Positions 18,030-28,299 of a DNA stretch of 64,000 bases are shown piece by piece. The position numbers were made by a program, and so were the translations under genes. The notes below the pieces were generated by a model. The model saw nothing but the letters and a program-made list of their open reading frames with translations, was not told the DNA's origin and did no database searches. Location: positions 1 through 64,000 of the forward strand of contig CAMMNN010000006.1 of assembly GCA_946498245.1 (NCBI GenBank), in the 5' to 3' direction. Source of the DNA: an uncultured Clostridium sp. (GTDB lineage Bacteria > Bacillota > Clostridia > Lachnospirales > Lachnospiraceae). Position 1 is the first letter of the stretch. Every line of letters starts with the position of its first letter.

Positions 18030-19565
18030 TTATGATAAGATTCCCTCTCCTAAAATCCGGCCTGCCGCGTCCGCCAGTTCACTGGCCAAAAGGCCGTATT
18101 TTGCGCCTTCCTTTGCCAAAAAATCTCCTGCCAAGCCATGGAGGTACACTCCTAAAAAGGCCCCCTCCGCCGGCTCCATTCCCTGGGCGCATAAAGCGGC
18201 GATAATCCCCGTCAAAACGTCCCCGGAACCGGCTTTGGCCATGGCGCTGTTGCCGCTGGTATTTAAGAAAAGCCGGCCTTCCCGATCCGCCGCCGCCGTA
18301 ACCGCGTCTTTTAATACGCAGGTAATGCCGTACCGTCTGGCATAGCCCCAGGCGGCTTCCGCAATATTTTCCTTTAATTCTTTTACAGTATGGCCTGTCA
18401 GTCGGGCCATCTCCCCCATATGGGGAGTAATGACCACACTGTCCGTATAAAACCGGGTTAATTCCGGATTGGCAGCAATGGTGTTTAATCCGTCGGCATC
18501 TAAAATAATAGCGGAGCAGGCGGCGGACAGGACTGCCGGAACCAGAGTCCGCACATAGGGTTCCATTCCCAGGCCGGGACCCAGGACAACGGCGTCGGCC
18601 CATACGCACTGCTTTTCCAGAAAACGGCTGAATGCTTCCGGCTCCTTCTCAATGCGGCTGGTATCGTAGGTACTGATAATGGCTTCCGGAAGCTGGCTCT
18701 GAAGAATCTGCCGGTTTTCCTCCGGCGTTAAAATCCTCACCAGGCCAGCGCCGCAGCGGTACGCCGCCTTTGCGCTGAGATATGCGGCTCCGCTCATATT
18801 CTTGGAACCGGCCACCACTAAAACATGGCCGAAGGTTCCTTTATTGGAATAAGCCGGACGTTTGGGGGCCAGATTTAAATCCTCAGGTTCGTAGCAAAAC
18901 GCCATTTCTTCTCCGGCGTCCGTTTTCTGCAGGCCGTCACGGGAAAATCCAATGTCGCCTGTGATCACTTCCCCGGCAAACTCCCGGCCCGGATACAGCA
19001 CCGTTCCCCGCTTTTCCCAGCCAAAGGTAACGGTCACGTCGGCTTTCAGGGCAATCCCCATAATCTGCCCTGTATCGGAATGAATGCCCGAGGGAATGTC
19101 CACAGCCACTGTAAGCCCCTTATCCTCCTGCTGAAGCATCTTTAAAAATTCCCTGTAATCTCCTTCGATGTTTCGTCCCAGGCCCACGCCAAAGACCCCG
19201 TCTATTAAAACGCCGCATTTCCCCGGAATGTCACCAGGCCATTGGATCATAGGGATTCCCAGTTTTCCTGCAATGCCCCTCTGTATCCGGCATTCTTCCG
19301 TTTCTCTCTCCCGGTTTCCGCAGAGAAGCACAGTAACGGGAAATCCCTCAAGAAACAGCATCCGCGCAGCGGCAATGGCGTCGGCGCCGTTATTTCCCGT
19401 ACCGCAGGCCGCCCAGACGGCAGCCCCTTTTTCCGCCCGTTTCTTCACTTCATTTGCCACGCACCAGGCCGCCCGTTCCTGAAGGACCAGGGAGGGAATG
19501 CCGATTTCCTCTATGGTATATCTGTCAATAGCTTTCATCTGGGTTCCTGTTAATATTGTTCTCAT
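18030..19565 (-). CDS. Bifunctional NAD(P)H-hydrate epimerase / ADP-dependent NAD(P)H-hydrate dehydratase
   Basis: N-terminal YjeF_N (CGTGNNGADA) plus C-terminal carbohydrate-kinase-like domain (SGNSAMAKAGSGDVLTGII). Confidence 0.94.
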   Translation of the reverse strand: MRTILTGTQMKAIDRYTIEEIGIPSLVLQERAAWCVANEVKKRAEKGAAVWAACGTGNNGADAIAAARMLFLEGFPVTVLLCGNRERETEECRIQRGIAGKLGIPMIQWPGDIPGKCGVLIDGVFGVGLGRNIEGDYREFLKMLQQEDKGLTVAVDIPSGIHSDTGQIMGIALKADVTVTFGWEKRGTVLYPGREFAGEVITGDIGFSRDGLQKTDAGEEMAFCYEPEDLNLAPKRPAYSNKGTFGHVLVVAGSKNMSGAAYLSAKAAYRCGAGLVRILTPEENRQILQSQLPEAIISTYDTSRIEKEPEAFSRFLEKQCVWADAVVLGPGLGMEPYVRTLVPAVLSAACSAIILDADGLNTIAANPELTRFYTDSVVITPHMGEMARLTGHTVKELKENIAEAAWGYARRYGITCVLKDAVTAAADREGRLFLNTSGNSAMAKAGSGDVLTGIIAALCAQGMEPAEGAFLGVYLHGLAGDFLAKEGAKYGLLASELADAAGRILGEGILS

Positions 19566-19590
19566 AGCCCTTCCTCCTGCTGACTGCCGC

Positions 19591-19634
19591 AAATGCCGGC
19601 AAGGGAACCTCGGCTCCCTATACCGGCATTTTCT
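19591..19634 (-). terminator. Terminator-like hairpin between rex and nnr
   Basis: AAATGCCGG..AGGGA..TCCCT..CCGGCATTTT. Confidence 0.6.
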
Positions 19635-19658
19635 CAAGGTACCTGTGCCTTTGGCACA

Positions 19659-20357
19659 TTACGGCTGTTTCTGTTTCTTTGCTTTTGCCTCTTTTTCCTT
19701 CTTCTCTTTTTCTTCCTTATCCTCCATACTGCATACCCGGTAAGAAAGGCGCATCAGGCTCTCCGAAAGATGGACGTTTTCTACCACCACATTGTCGGGA
19801 ACCACCAAATCTGTATGAGCAAAATTCCAAATCGCCTTTACTCCTGCCCGAATCACCCGATCCGCAATTTCAGGCGCCTTGGTTTTAGGAATCGTTAATG
19901 CGGCAATCTGCACCTCATTTTCCACAATGAACTGTTCCAGATCCTCCACTCCCCGAATCTCAATTCCCCGAACAACTAAGCCGATTAACCGGGGATTAAT
20001 GTCGAACATTCCTTTGATTATAAAGCCTCTTTTTTCAAAATTCGCATAATTTGCAAGAGCCTGTCCCAGATTTCCCGCTCCGATAATGATGATATTATGC
20101 TGACGGTCAATCCCTAAAATCTTTGCAATTTCCGTATACAGGTATTTTACATTATATCCGTATCCCTGCTGTCCAAAGCCTCCGAAATTATTTAAATCCT
20201 GGCGTATTTGCGAAGCAGTCACCTTCATCCGGCTGCTCAGTTCATTAGAGGAAATACGTTCCACACCGTCTTCCAGAAGTTCCCCAAGGTAACGGTAATA
20301 TCTCGGCAGCCGAGAAACCACCGCTTTGGAAATTTCCTTTTCTTCCACGTCTTCCAC
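19659..20357 (-). CDS. rex: Redox-sensing transcriptional repressor Rex
   Basis: AVVSRLPRYYRYLGELLEDGVERISSNELSSRMKVTASQIRQDLNNFGGFGQQGYGYNV; GTG start. Confidence 0.95.
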   Translation of the reverse strand: MEDVEEKEISKAVVSRLPRYYRYLGELLEDGVERISSNELSSRMKVTASQIRQDLNNFGGFGQQGYGYNVKYLYTEIAKILGIDRQHNIIIIGAGNLGQALANYANFEKRGFIIKGMFDINPRLIGLVVRGIEIRGVEDLEQFIVENEVQIAALTIPKTKAPEIADRVIRAGVKAIWNFAHTDLVVPDNVVVENVHLSESLMRLSYRVCSMEDKEEKEKKEKEAKAKKQKQP

Positions 20358-20406
20358 CTAACCTTTCTTTCTGTCCAAATCCTTTTTCTGATTTCTATTA
20401 TAGTTT

Positions 20407-20426
20407 TTTGACAAATTAATGTCAAA
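20407..20426. promoter_or_regulatory. Inverted repeat TTTGACA-N6-TGTCAAA in rex/ABC-F intergenic region
   Basis: Perfect 7 bp arms; possible Rex or other operator. Confidence 0.3.
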
Positions 20427-20514
20427 CTGTTTTTCACTTGTAAGGTACTTGTTGCAAAAAAGATCTGCGTATATTATACTTATTCCGTACTTTATTACGG
20501 TTTAGGAGGTTTTT

Positions 20515-22512
20515 ATGATTCTGTCATGCAGTAATATCTGCAAATCATTCGGAAGCGACACCATATTGGATCACGTTTCCTTTCATATAGAAGATCATGA
20601 AAAAGCTGCTGTCGTGGGAATCAACGGCGCCGGGAAATCCACTTTGTTAAAAATCATTGTAGGAGAAATGGCCGCTGACGAGGGGGTTGTGGCCCTCTCC
20701 AAAGGAAAAAGCCTGGGCTATCTGGCCCAGCATCAGGACTTAAACAGCAGCCGTTCTATTTATGATGAGGTGTTAGAGGTAAAGCGCCCCGTCCTGGACA
20801 TGGAGAAGCGCCTTCGCTTTCTGGAACAGGAAATGGAGGGAAAAAGCGGTGAAGAACTGGAAGGAATGTTTCGTGAATACAACCGTCTCAGCCACGAATT
20901 TGAGTTGGCGGAAGGCTATGCCTGTGAGAGCCAGGTAACGGGAGTTTTAAAGGGCCTTGGATTTTCTGAGGAGGAATTTTCTAAGACCATTTCCACCCTT
21001 TCCGGCGGCCAGAAAACCCGGATCGCTTTAGGAAAACTCCTGCTGTCCAGCCCGGATATTCTTCTGCTGGACGAGCCTACCAACCATCTGGATATGGAAA
21101 GCATTGCCTGGTTGGAAACCTATCTTTCTAATTATACGGGCAGCGTTATTATCGTAGCCCATGACAGGTATTTTCTGGATCGCACCGTCAAGAAAATCAT
21201 TGAACTGGAAAACGGAAAGTCCAGCGTCTATTCCGGAGGCTATACGGCCTACAGTGAGAAAAAAGCCATGCTCCGTCAGGCGCAGATCAAGGCTTACTTA
21301 AACCAGCAGCAGGAAATCCGCCACCAGGAGGAGGTCATTGCCAAATTAAAATCCTTTAACCGGGAAAAATCCATAAAGCGGGCGGAAAGCCGGGAAAAAA
21401 TGCTGGCCAAAATCGAAATTCTGGAAAAGCCTGCGGAAATTAACGATGCCATGGAAATCCGTTTAGAGCCCCAGATTACCAGCGGAAATGACGTGCTTAC
21501 CGTCACGGGCCTTTCCAAATCCTTTGACCATCTCCCCTTGTTTTCCGACGTAAATTTTGAAATCAAACGGGGAGAGCGGGTTGCCGTTATTGGAAACAAC
21601 GGCACTGGAAAAACCACTCTTTTAAAAATCATTAATGAAATGGTTCCGGCAGACAGCGGGGAAATCCGTCTCGGATCCAAGGTTCACATTGGATACTACG
21701 ATCAGGAGCACCAGGTTCTCCATATGGAAAAAACCGTGTTTGAAGAGATCCAGGACGCCTATCCCAATATGAACAATACCCAGGTCCGCAATGTTCTGGC
21801 CTCCTTCCTCTTTACAGGAGATGATGTTTTTAAGCGCATCGGGGATCTCAGCGGCGGAGAACGGGGGCGGGTTTCTCTGGCAAAGCTTATGCTGTCTGAG
21901 TCCAACTTCCTTATTTTGGACGAGCCTACTAACCATTTGGACATTACTTCCAAGGAAATCCTGGAGGACGCCTTAAACCGCTATACAGGCACGGTTCTCT
22001 ATGTTTCCCACGACCGGTATTTTATTAACCGCACCGCTACCAGAATCCTGGAGCTTACCGGCCGGACCTTTATTAATTACATCGGAAACTATGACTACTA
22101 TCTGGAAAAGAAGGATTTAATGCAGGCCCTCTCCCTCTCCGGAAATCCCGGCGGAAAGGAGGTTTCCGGCGCTTTTACCTCAGGCGGTTTTTCTGCTTCT
22201 TCCGGAGCCCACCCCCTGAAAACATCTTCCGGGGACAGCGGCCAGAAGGATGTTTCCCAGCCTGACTCCAAACTGGATTGGAAGGCCCAGAAGGAGGAAC
22301 AGGCCCGTATCCGGAAGCGTCAGAATGATTTAAAGAAAACAGAGGAAGAGATCCATAAGCTGGAAACCCGCACCAGTGAAATCGACGAACTGCTGACTCA
22401 TGAGGACGTCTGCCGGGATGTCTCCCGCCTTATGGAACTGAACACGGAAAGAGAATCTCTTGAAGAACGCCTTATGGAGCTTTACGAGCAATGGGAATCC
22501 CTGGCACAATAA
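20515..22512 (+). CDS. ABC-F family ATP-binding protein
   Basis: Two ABC cassettes (GINGAGKST/LSGGQKTRIALGKLL and GNNGTGKTT/LSGGERGRVSLAKLM), no TM domain, C-terminal coiled coil. Confidence 0.94.
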   Translation: MILSCSNICKSFGSDTILDHVSFHIEDHEKAAVVGINGAGKSTLLKIIVGEMAADEGVVALSKGKSLGYLAQHQDLNSSRSIYDEVLEVKRPVLDMEKRLRFLEQEMEGKSGEELEGMFREYNRLSHEFELAEGYACESQVTGVLKGLGFSEEEFSKTISTLSGGQKTRIALGKLLLSSPDILLLDEPTNHLDMESIAWLETYLSNYTGSVIIVAHDRYFLDRTVKKIIELENGKSSVYSGGYTAYSEKKAMLRQAQIKAYLNQQQEIRHQEEVIAKLKSFNREKSIKRAESREKMLAKIEILEKPAEINDAMEIRLEPQITSGNDVLTVTGLSKSFDHLPLFSDVNFEIKRGERVAVIGNNGTGKTTLLKIINEMVPADSGEIRLGSKVHIGYYDQEHQVLHMEKTVFEEIQDAYPNMNNTQVRNVLASFLFTGDDVFKRIGDLSGGERGRVSLAKLMLSESNFLILDEPTNHLDITSKEILEDALNRYTGTVLYVSHDRYFINRTATRILELTGRTFINYIGNYDYYLEKKDLMQALSLSGNPGGKEVSGAFTSGGFSASSGAHPLKTSSGDSGQKDVSQPDSKLDWKAQKEEQARIRKRQNDLKKTEEEIHKLETRTSEIDELLTHEDVCRDVSRLMELNTERESLEERLMELYEQWESLAQ

Positions 22513-22527
22513 TTTAGGAGGCTGTTT

Positions 22528-22743
22528 ATGAAAGGCAAATACACAAAGCTTCAGCGCCGTCTGGCTTTGGCCGGCGCCATATTTCTGATTCTTTTATATG
22601 TATCCGCCCTGGTCTTTGCCCTGTCGGGAAGCCCTCTGGCTCCCAGGCTGCTGACTGCGGCTATTTTCTGCACTGTGGCCATTCCCGCGTTTCTTTATGC
22701 CTTTATTCTGGCTGCGCGAATGACGAAAAAAGAAGAAGAATAG
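22528..22743 (+). CDS. Small two-helix membrane protein, unknown function
   Basis: 71 aa after ABC-F with RBS AGGAGG; two hydrophobic segments. Confidence 0.7.
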   Translation: MKGKYTKLQRRLALAGAIFLILLYVSALVFALSGSPLAPRLLTAAIFCTVAIPAFLYAFILAARMTKKEEE

Positions 22744-22761
22744 CGCTGCTGACTTTAAAAA

Positions 22762-22888
22762 AGAATCCTGCTTTGCAGGATTCTCCGCCTGCGGCGGGTC
22801 GCTTTAGCGACATAATTCTTCTCCGCCGCAGTGCGTTCCTGCCCGGAGGGCTTTTTATTTTATAGGAAATTCAGAAGAATTTCCTATA
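22762..22888 (+). repeat. Dispersed palindromic repeat, copy A
   Basis: AGAATCCTGCTTTGCAGGATTCTCCGCCTGCGGCGGGTCGCTTTAGCGAC...CCGCCGCAGTGCGTTCCTGCCCGGAGG + variable terminal hairpin; related to copies at 50914 and 60735. Confidence 0.85.
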
Positions 22889-22894
22889 GAATAG

Positions 22895-22934
22895 AAAAGG
22901 CGCCGGGTCACACCAATGACTCAGCGCCTTCCTT
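22895..22934. terminator. Terminator-like hairpin after Gfo/Idh operon
   Basis: AAGGCGCcgggTCA..TGActcaGCGCCTT. Confidence 0.7.
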
Positions 22935-22937
22935 GTT

Positions 22938-23978
22938 TTATAGTAACTTAATTTCACTCTGGGTCCGGGCTGACAGATACAGTCCCAGCACAACTTCCAG
23001 AGTCCGTCTGGCGTCTTCTCCATCCCAGGTAACGGTTTCCCCGGCCTTTAAAGCGCGGTAAAAATCCGCTATCTGCTTCTCATGGAAGATGCCCCAATAG
23101 GTTTCTCCCGATACTCCTTCAGCCCCCTCTGACGGGGTGATGATTTCTTTTCTTCCGTCTTTCCAGCTAATTTCCATTTTATCAAAGGTAAGAAGAGCCG
23201 TGGCCTTCTCACAGTCGATCTCTACCCGGATAGGACTGTTGGAAGTATAGTAATTGCAGGCAAAAAAGGAGTAAACGGCTCCGTTTTCCAGGGTTATGGC
23301 AGCGTCGGCTTCGTCTTCCACCTCAATGGTTTTTAAGACTCTTCTGGCCGTATGGCCCTGGAGCTTTGCGGCCCTTAATCCTGTCATATACAGTACCAAA
23401 TCAATGGAGTGAATGGCCTGATCAATGACGACTCCGCCGCCTTCCGTAGCATAACTTCCCTTCCAGTCACATTCATAATAGCTGGGGGGGCGGTACCAGT
23501 TCAAGGTAGAAAAGGCTCCTTTTACCTCTCCCATTTCGCCGCTTTGAATCAGTTTTCGGACTCTCTGGACTCCGTCAATATAGCGGTTTTGGAATATGAT
23601 TCCCATCTGTTTCCCGCTGTTTTTCCACGCCTCTATCATCCGATCCGCCGCTTCCAGAGAAATGTCAATGGGCTTTTCGCAGAGGACATGGATTCCTTCA
23701 TTTAAGGCTGCTACTGTGTAATCACAGTGCAGATGGTGGGGCAAAAGCACATGGAGGACGTCAGGCTTAACTTCTCTTAACAGAGCCCGGAACTCCTGAA
23801 GATCCACCTTGTCTGAAGGCGTACATCCCGGAAATTTTGCGGCAAATTCTTCCGCCCTGGAGAAGACTTTGTCAACGGCCAGCACTGGCTGGCACTCATC
23901 CTTCAGGTTTAAGAAGGCGTCGCCATAGACTGAGGCGATGCGGCCGCAGCCTATGACAGCAATACGCAGTTTACTCAT
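22938..23978 (-). CDS. Gfo/Idh/MocA-family oxidoreductase
   Basis: LRIAVIGCGRIASVYGDAF Rossmann motif, HVLCEKPIDIS. Confidence 0.93.
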   Translation of the reverse strand: MSKLRIAVIGCGRIASVYGDAFLNLKDECQPVLAVDKVFSRAEEFAAKFPGCTPSDKVDLQEFRALLREVKPDVLHVLLPHHLHCDYTVAALNEGIHVLCEKPIDISLEAADRMIEAWKNSGKQMGIIFQNRYIDGVQRVRKLIQSGEMGEVKGAFSTLNWYRPPSYYECDWKGSYATEGGGVVIDQAIHSIDLVLYMTGLRAAKLQGHTARRVLKTIEVEDEADAAITLENGAVYSFFACNYYTSNSPIRVEIDCEKATALLTFDKMEISWKDGRKEIITPSEGAEGVSGETYWGIFHEKQIADFYRALKAGETVTWDGEDARRTLEVVLGLYLSARTQSEIKLL

Positions 23979-23998
23979 GCTGATCCTTCCCTTCCGCT

Positions 23999-24859
23999 TT
24001 ACAGCATATCCCGCACACCGTGGAGATAGCTGAGGGCCTTCAGATAACTGTTTTTATCAAAATTGCCCAGCTCGTATTCTACAATAGCCCAGTCATCGGG
24101 GCCTAATTCTGTGGAAAGCTTCCGCATCAGGCGGGGGTAATTCATATCTCCGGTGCCAAGATCCACATAGCCGCTATGGACTTCATTGAAAACGCGTACT
24201 CCCGGATCAGCGGCACGGACGTAATCTCTTAAATGAACGTAATGGAAACGGCCGGGATAGCGATCCATGAGCTCTACAGGATCGTAGCCTGATACTGCGG
24301 CCCAGCCTGTATCCAGGGCAAACATCAGATCCGGCGCATAATCCGCCAGAGCAAACCAGATAAGGCCGTTATCGCAGAACTCCCAACTGTGATTATGGTA
24401 GTGTACCTGAACGCCGTAGGTATTTTTAATATCCTTTACAATGGCATTGAGATTTTCCGCTATCTGTCTTACCTTTGCCGCGTCATGGAGTTCCGGAGCC
24501 TCAGCTCCCTGGGCCAGAGTCCTTTTATTAAGGCTTTCCAGTCCTCCCGCCATGCCTGTGGCAATGACATTTTTATCCGGCAGGGGAGCTACAAACTGTG
24601 CAACTTTTTCCAAAGCCGCGCGGCTCTTTTCCGGTTCATATAGCAGATCTAAAAGGTTCATGTTATTGCAGTGCATCCCTGCCAGGACAATGTGGTATTT
24701 GTCCAAAACCGAGGTGAGTTTCTCCCGATCCTCAACTCCGAAAAAGCGTTCTCCCAGTTCGCAGCCCTCTGCTCCAACATCTGCTAAGCGGCTGATAACT
24801 GCATCCGTGTCAGAGGCCACTTCCGCCCCGTATAAAACGCAGTGCGCTCCTAATTTCAT
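23999..24859 (-). CDS. Sugar phosphate isomerase/epimerase (AP endonuclease-like TIM barrel)
   Basis: HYHNHSWEF, ALDTGWAA, YVHLRDY, AIVEYE motifs. Confidence 0.9.
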   Translation of the reverse strand: MKLGAHCVLYGAEVASDTDAVISRLADVGAEGCELGERFFGVEDREKLTSVLDKYHIVLAGMHCNNMNLLDLLYEPEKSRAALEKVAQFVAPLPDKNVIATGMAGGLESLNKRTLAQGAEAPELHDAAKVRQIAENLNAIVKDIKNTYGVQVHYHNHSWEFCDNGLIWFALADYAPDLMFALDTGWAAVSGYDPVELMDRYPGRFHYVHLRDYVRAADPGVRVFNEVHSGYVDLGTGDMNYPRLMRKLSTELGPDDWAIVEYELGNFDKNSYLKALSYLHGVRDML

Positions 24860-24872
24860 GTTCGTATCCTCC

Positions 24873-25976
24873 TTATTCTCCTGTTACAAAAACGGTTTCT
24901 CCTGTGTCCGCCGCTTCCTGAGCCGCCTGAATTAGCATCTGGATATAACGTCCCCGTTCAAAGGTAAGCTGGCTGTCCTTTCCTTCTGAAATCGCGTCCA
25001 GGAACTGGCGGATTTCATAATAGAAGTTAATGTCAAAGGGGATTCTGGGAGCATTGTCGTCTCCTCCGTAGCACTCCTCCGGAACGGGAACAACCTCCGG
25101 ACGGCTCTGGTATCCGCCATTCTTGTCTTTCAACTGAAGGGTCAATTCAAAGGGACGGGATCCGTCAAAGAACATTTTTCCGCCTTCGCCTACGATCTCT
25201 AATGTAAAGCTGCATCCAATGCGGCTAGTGGTGAAGTTATACAGAGTCCCCGATGTTGTGCGGCAAATCCAGCAGGCAACGTCGTCGTTGGTAACCTTAC
25301 CCATTTTGCCCGGTTTTCCAATAATCTCTCTTTCTTTAATGCAGGTATCTTCCATACACTGAATCTCACAGATAGGCCCGCAGGTATCGCGGAGGAGATA
25401 ATCGCAGATGTCCATCATATGGCTTCCGAAATCCGCCAAAGCGCCGGGGCCGGACAGATCTTTCTGCATTCTCCACTCCAGCTTTACATCGGGATTGGCA
25501 ATCCGGTCGCCGCCCTGCTCTTCTCTTACAAAAAAGATACGGCCCATTTTTCCTTCGTCAAGGATCTTCTTCATGAATACCAGCCCCGGAATATCCCGGT
25601 AGCACAGGCCGATCATGGCAACCTTTCCCGTAAGCTTTGCATACTGGATGGCTTTGTCGCAGTCTTCCGGAAGGGGAGCGAAGGGCTTTTCACAGAGAAC
25701 GTGCTTTCCTGCCCTTAAAGCTTCCACAGTCAGATCTACATGGGTGGAATTGGGAGTGCAGATGCTGACGGCGTCGCAGAGTGAAAAGAGTTCTTCCAGG
25801 CTCTGGCAGGCCTTTGCCTCGGAAAGCTCAAATTTGTCGATGTAGCTCTGTGCTCTCCCGTCCAGCAGATCGTAAACTGCCGTAATCACCGCGTCCTTGC
25901 AGCATTTGTACGCCTTAATATGGTTCTGGGCGATTCCGATGGTGTTTCCTGTTCCGATGATACCGATTTTTACCAT
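24873..25976 (-). CDS. Gfo/Idh/MocA-family oxidoreductase
   Basis: VKIGIIGTGNTIGIAQNHIKAY, GKHVLCEKPFAP. Confidence 0.93.
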   Translation of the reverse strand: MVKIGIIGTGNTIGIAQNHIKAYKCCKDAVITAVYDLLDGRAQSYIDKFELSEAKACQSLEELFSLCDAVSICTPNSTHVDLTVEALRAGKHVLCEKPFAPLPEDCDKAIQYAKLTGKVAMIGLCYRDIPGLVFMKKILDEGKMGRIFFVREEQGGDRIANPDVKLEWRMQKDLSGPGALADFGSHMMDICDYLLRDTCGPICEIQCMEDTCIKEREIIGKPGKMGKVTNDDVACWICRTTSGTLYNFTTSRIGCSFTLEIVGEGGKMFFDGSRPFELTLQLKDKNGGYQSRPEVVPVPEECYGGDDNAPRIPFDINFYYEIRQFLDAISEGKDSQLTFERGRYIQMLIQAAQEAADTGETVFVTGE

Positions 25977-25993
25977 AATGTGTTCTCTCCTTA

Positions 25994-26905
25994 TCATATG
26001 TGTTTTTCTAAAAATGCTTTTCCGTCTATGAGGCCTTTTTCTACAGCTTCCACGCTTCCCTCATAGTCGGCGTCTTCGTGTTCCAGGCTGATGGTTCCGT
26101 TAAAGCCGATTTCCTTTAACAGACCAAGCATCTTTTTCCAGTCCAGTTCTCCCCGTCCGGGAATGCGGTAGCTCCACCAGCTAAAGTCTGTAAGAATACC
26201 CGTTTCTGCAAGGCGATCCCGGTCAATGGCCGTATCCTTTGCGTGAACCTGGAAGATTCGATTGCCAAACTCCTTTATGGGAGCGTAGGGGTCGATCATC
26301 TCCCACACCAGATGGCTGGGATCGTAGCAAAGACCGATTTTGTCGCTGGAAAGGCGGCCAAATACCTCTCTCCACATTACCGGGGAAATGGCGATATTCC
26401 CCATAAGGGGACAATTTTCAAAGCAGATTTTTACATTGTTCTTTTCCGCCAAATCCACCAGGGGTCCAAAGATGTCCACGACTTTATCCAGGCTCCGTAC
26501 CGGGATTTTGCGGATTAAATTGCCCCGATCCTTTACAGCCGGATCCCGGTCGTAGATTCCCTCCTCAATGCTCTTGTCAATTCCCGTGGAGGTAATGACC
26601 TTCTCAATTCCCAAAGCGCCGGCAAACTCAATCCTCTTTTTCAGCTCCGCAATGTGGCCTGCCGCCTCTTCCTCATTGGTGCTCAGGTAGTTCCGGCAGT
26701 AAATCAGGGCAGTAATGGAAATGCGCCCCTCCCCCAAAACCTTCTCAAAAGCAGCCCTGTCCAGCGGCAGCATAGGTCCGCATTCCAAATCGCTGAAGCC
26801 GTGTTCCACCGCCCAGCCGGCCACCTGTTCCAGATTTTGGAACTCATTGCTTCCGGAACGTTTTGCCTGCTCTACCAGAGCGTTGGTCAAAAATCCGATT
26901 TTCAT
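25994..26905 (-). CDS. Sugar phosphate isomerase/epimerase
   Basis: CFENCPLMGNIAISP, CYDPSHLVWE, VHAKDT, SLEHED; near-parallel motifs in 35522..36394. Confidence 0.92.
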   Translation of the reverse strand: MKIGFLTNALVEQAKRSGSNEFQNLEQVAGWAVEHGFSDLECGPMLPLDRAAFEKVLGEGRISITALIYCRNYLSTNEEEAAGHIAELKKRIEFAGALGIEKVITSTGIDKSIEEGIYDRDPAVKDRGNLIRKIPVRSLDKVVDIFGPLVDLAEKNNVKICFENCPLMGNIAISPVMWREVFGRLSSDKIGLCYDPSHLVWEMIDPYAPIKEFGNRIFQVHAKDTAIDRDRLAETGILTDFSWWSYRIPGRGELDWKKMLGLLKEIGFNGTISLEHEDADYEGSVEAVEKGLIDGKAFLEKHI

Positions 26906-27056
26906 GTTATCCTCTCCTTTCCAATTGCATTTTTGTTTCTTTTTATATTTTTTCAGTCAACTATTGAAAATTTTTTTAAATTCAGTTAGACTATTATTAT
27001 ATTAACAAAATTAATTAATTTATTATCTAAAATCTAAAAGAAAGCGAGCCTTTACT

Positions 27057-28289
27057 ATGCATACCATACGGGGTAGAAATTTAACGCAAATCAAACAGCA
27101 GAATATGGAATCCATTAAAACTGTTCTGTACCGCCACGCCCCTCTTTCCAGAGCTGAAATCGCCGAAAGGCTTATGCTGACTCCCCCTACGATTTCCAAT
27201 ATCGTAACGGAGCTGATACAGCAGGGCGTTGTACGGGAGCTGCCTCCGGACGCTTCTGCTGCAGGAGCCGCCAGCGTCGGCAGGAAGCCCATTAATATTG
27301 ATCTGGTTCCCGAATCCCGCCTTGCTCTGGGAATTTCCCTGGGACGGGATGTGACTCATTACTGCATCACCCAGCTTCGGGGAGGAATCGTGGCCCAGGG
27401 TACCACGGAAGTCATGCCTGACAATTATGACGATATGGTCAACCAGCTCCTGCGGCTTTTAAATTCCCTGAGAAAAAAGTATCAGGACAAATGGGAACGG
27501 GTTATCGGCATCGGCCTTACGGTTCCCGGCATTGTAGATTCTCAGGCCGGTATCTTAAAGACCCTTGCCTTTGAGCGTCCGAGCTGGTACAACCACCCTC
27601 TGGCGGAAACCATCAGGCAGGCCACTCTTCTCCCCGTTTCCCTGGAAAACAATGTCCGGGCAAGAGCCTGCGCCATTTCCCTGTTCCGGCCGTCTCTGCT
27701 GGGAGACAATACTTCTTTTGCCTTCTGTTACGTTTCATGGGGCATTGCCTGCTCCCTGATTTTAAATAACCGCACCTTCAGCGGAGATACCTCCGCCGCC
27801 GGAGAGATCGGCAAAATGATTATTGACCCATATGGCGACGAGCTTCCAAACTGCGGTATGCCGGGAAGCCTGGAATCTCATTCCAGCATCCGCGCTATTT
27901 TAGAGCGCTGCCGTCAGGCACTCATCAACAGAGAGTGTACCGTTTTACAGGAGCTGTGTCACGAACCCCAGGATCTGACCATAGAACAGGTTTTACAGGC
28001 CCAATCCATGGGAGATTCCGCCGTCCAACAGATTGTAAGCCGCGGCATGGTTTTCCTTGGTCTTGCTCTGGCCAACATTGTGGATTTCATCAATCCCCGT
28101 TTGATTTTCCTCAGCGGTCCTCTGTTCCGCAACAAAGAAAACTTCGAAATGGTGGAAATTACCCTCCACACCCACGCCTTCCTCTCCAGTGATGAACAGC
28201 TTCAATTGGTTCACATCGATTTAGGCGAATATGGCGGGGCCATAGGCGGGGCCGCTGTCTGCATTGAAAAAAACTTTCTTCGTGAATGA
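27057..28289 (+). CDS. ROK-family transcriptional regulator
   Basis: N-terminal wHTH (PLSRAEIAERLMLTPPTISNIVTELIQQG) plus ROK domain (GIGLTVPGIVDSQAG, SAAGEIGKM). Confidence 0.93.
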   Translation: MHTIRGRNLTQIKQQNMESIKTVLYRHAPLSRAEIAERLMLTPPTISNIVTELIQQGVVRELPPDASAAGAASVGRKPINIDLVPESRLALGISLGRDVTHYCITQLRGGIVAQGTTEVMPDNYDDMVNQLLRLLNSLRKKYQDKWERVIGIGLTVPGIVDSQAGILKTLAFERPSWYNHPLAETIRQATLLPVSLENNVRARACAISLFRPSLLGDNTSFAFCYVSWGIACSLILNNRTFSGDTSAAGEIGKMIIDPYGDELPNCGMPGSLESHSSIRAILERCRQALINRECTVLQELCHEPQDLTIEQVLQAQSMGDSAVQQIVSRGMVFLGLALANIVDFINPRLIFLSGPLFRNKENFEMVEITLHTHAFLSSDEQLQLVHIDLGEYGGAIGGAAVCIEKNFLRE

Positions 28290-28299
28290 GGTGTCTTTT

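Noticed and set aside
20515-22512. ABC-F as an antibiotic-resistance gene
   Set aside because: Sequence looks like a general YdiF/Uup-type translation factor; no specific resistance signature could be supported.
22831-23061. Plus-strand ORF MRSCPEGFLFYRKFRR... similar to ORF at 50983 (MRSCPEDFLFYR...)
   Set aside because: Similarity comes from both starting inside the palindromic repeat; the rest is unrelated and antisense or intergenic, so not a protein family.
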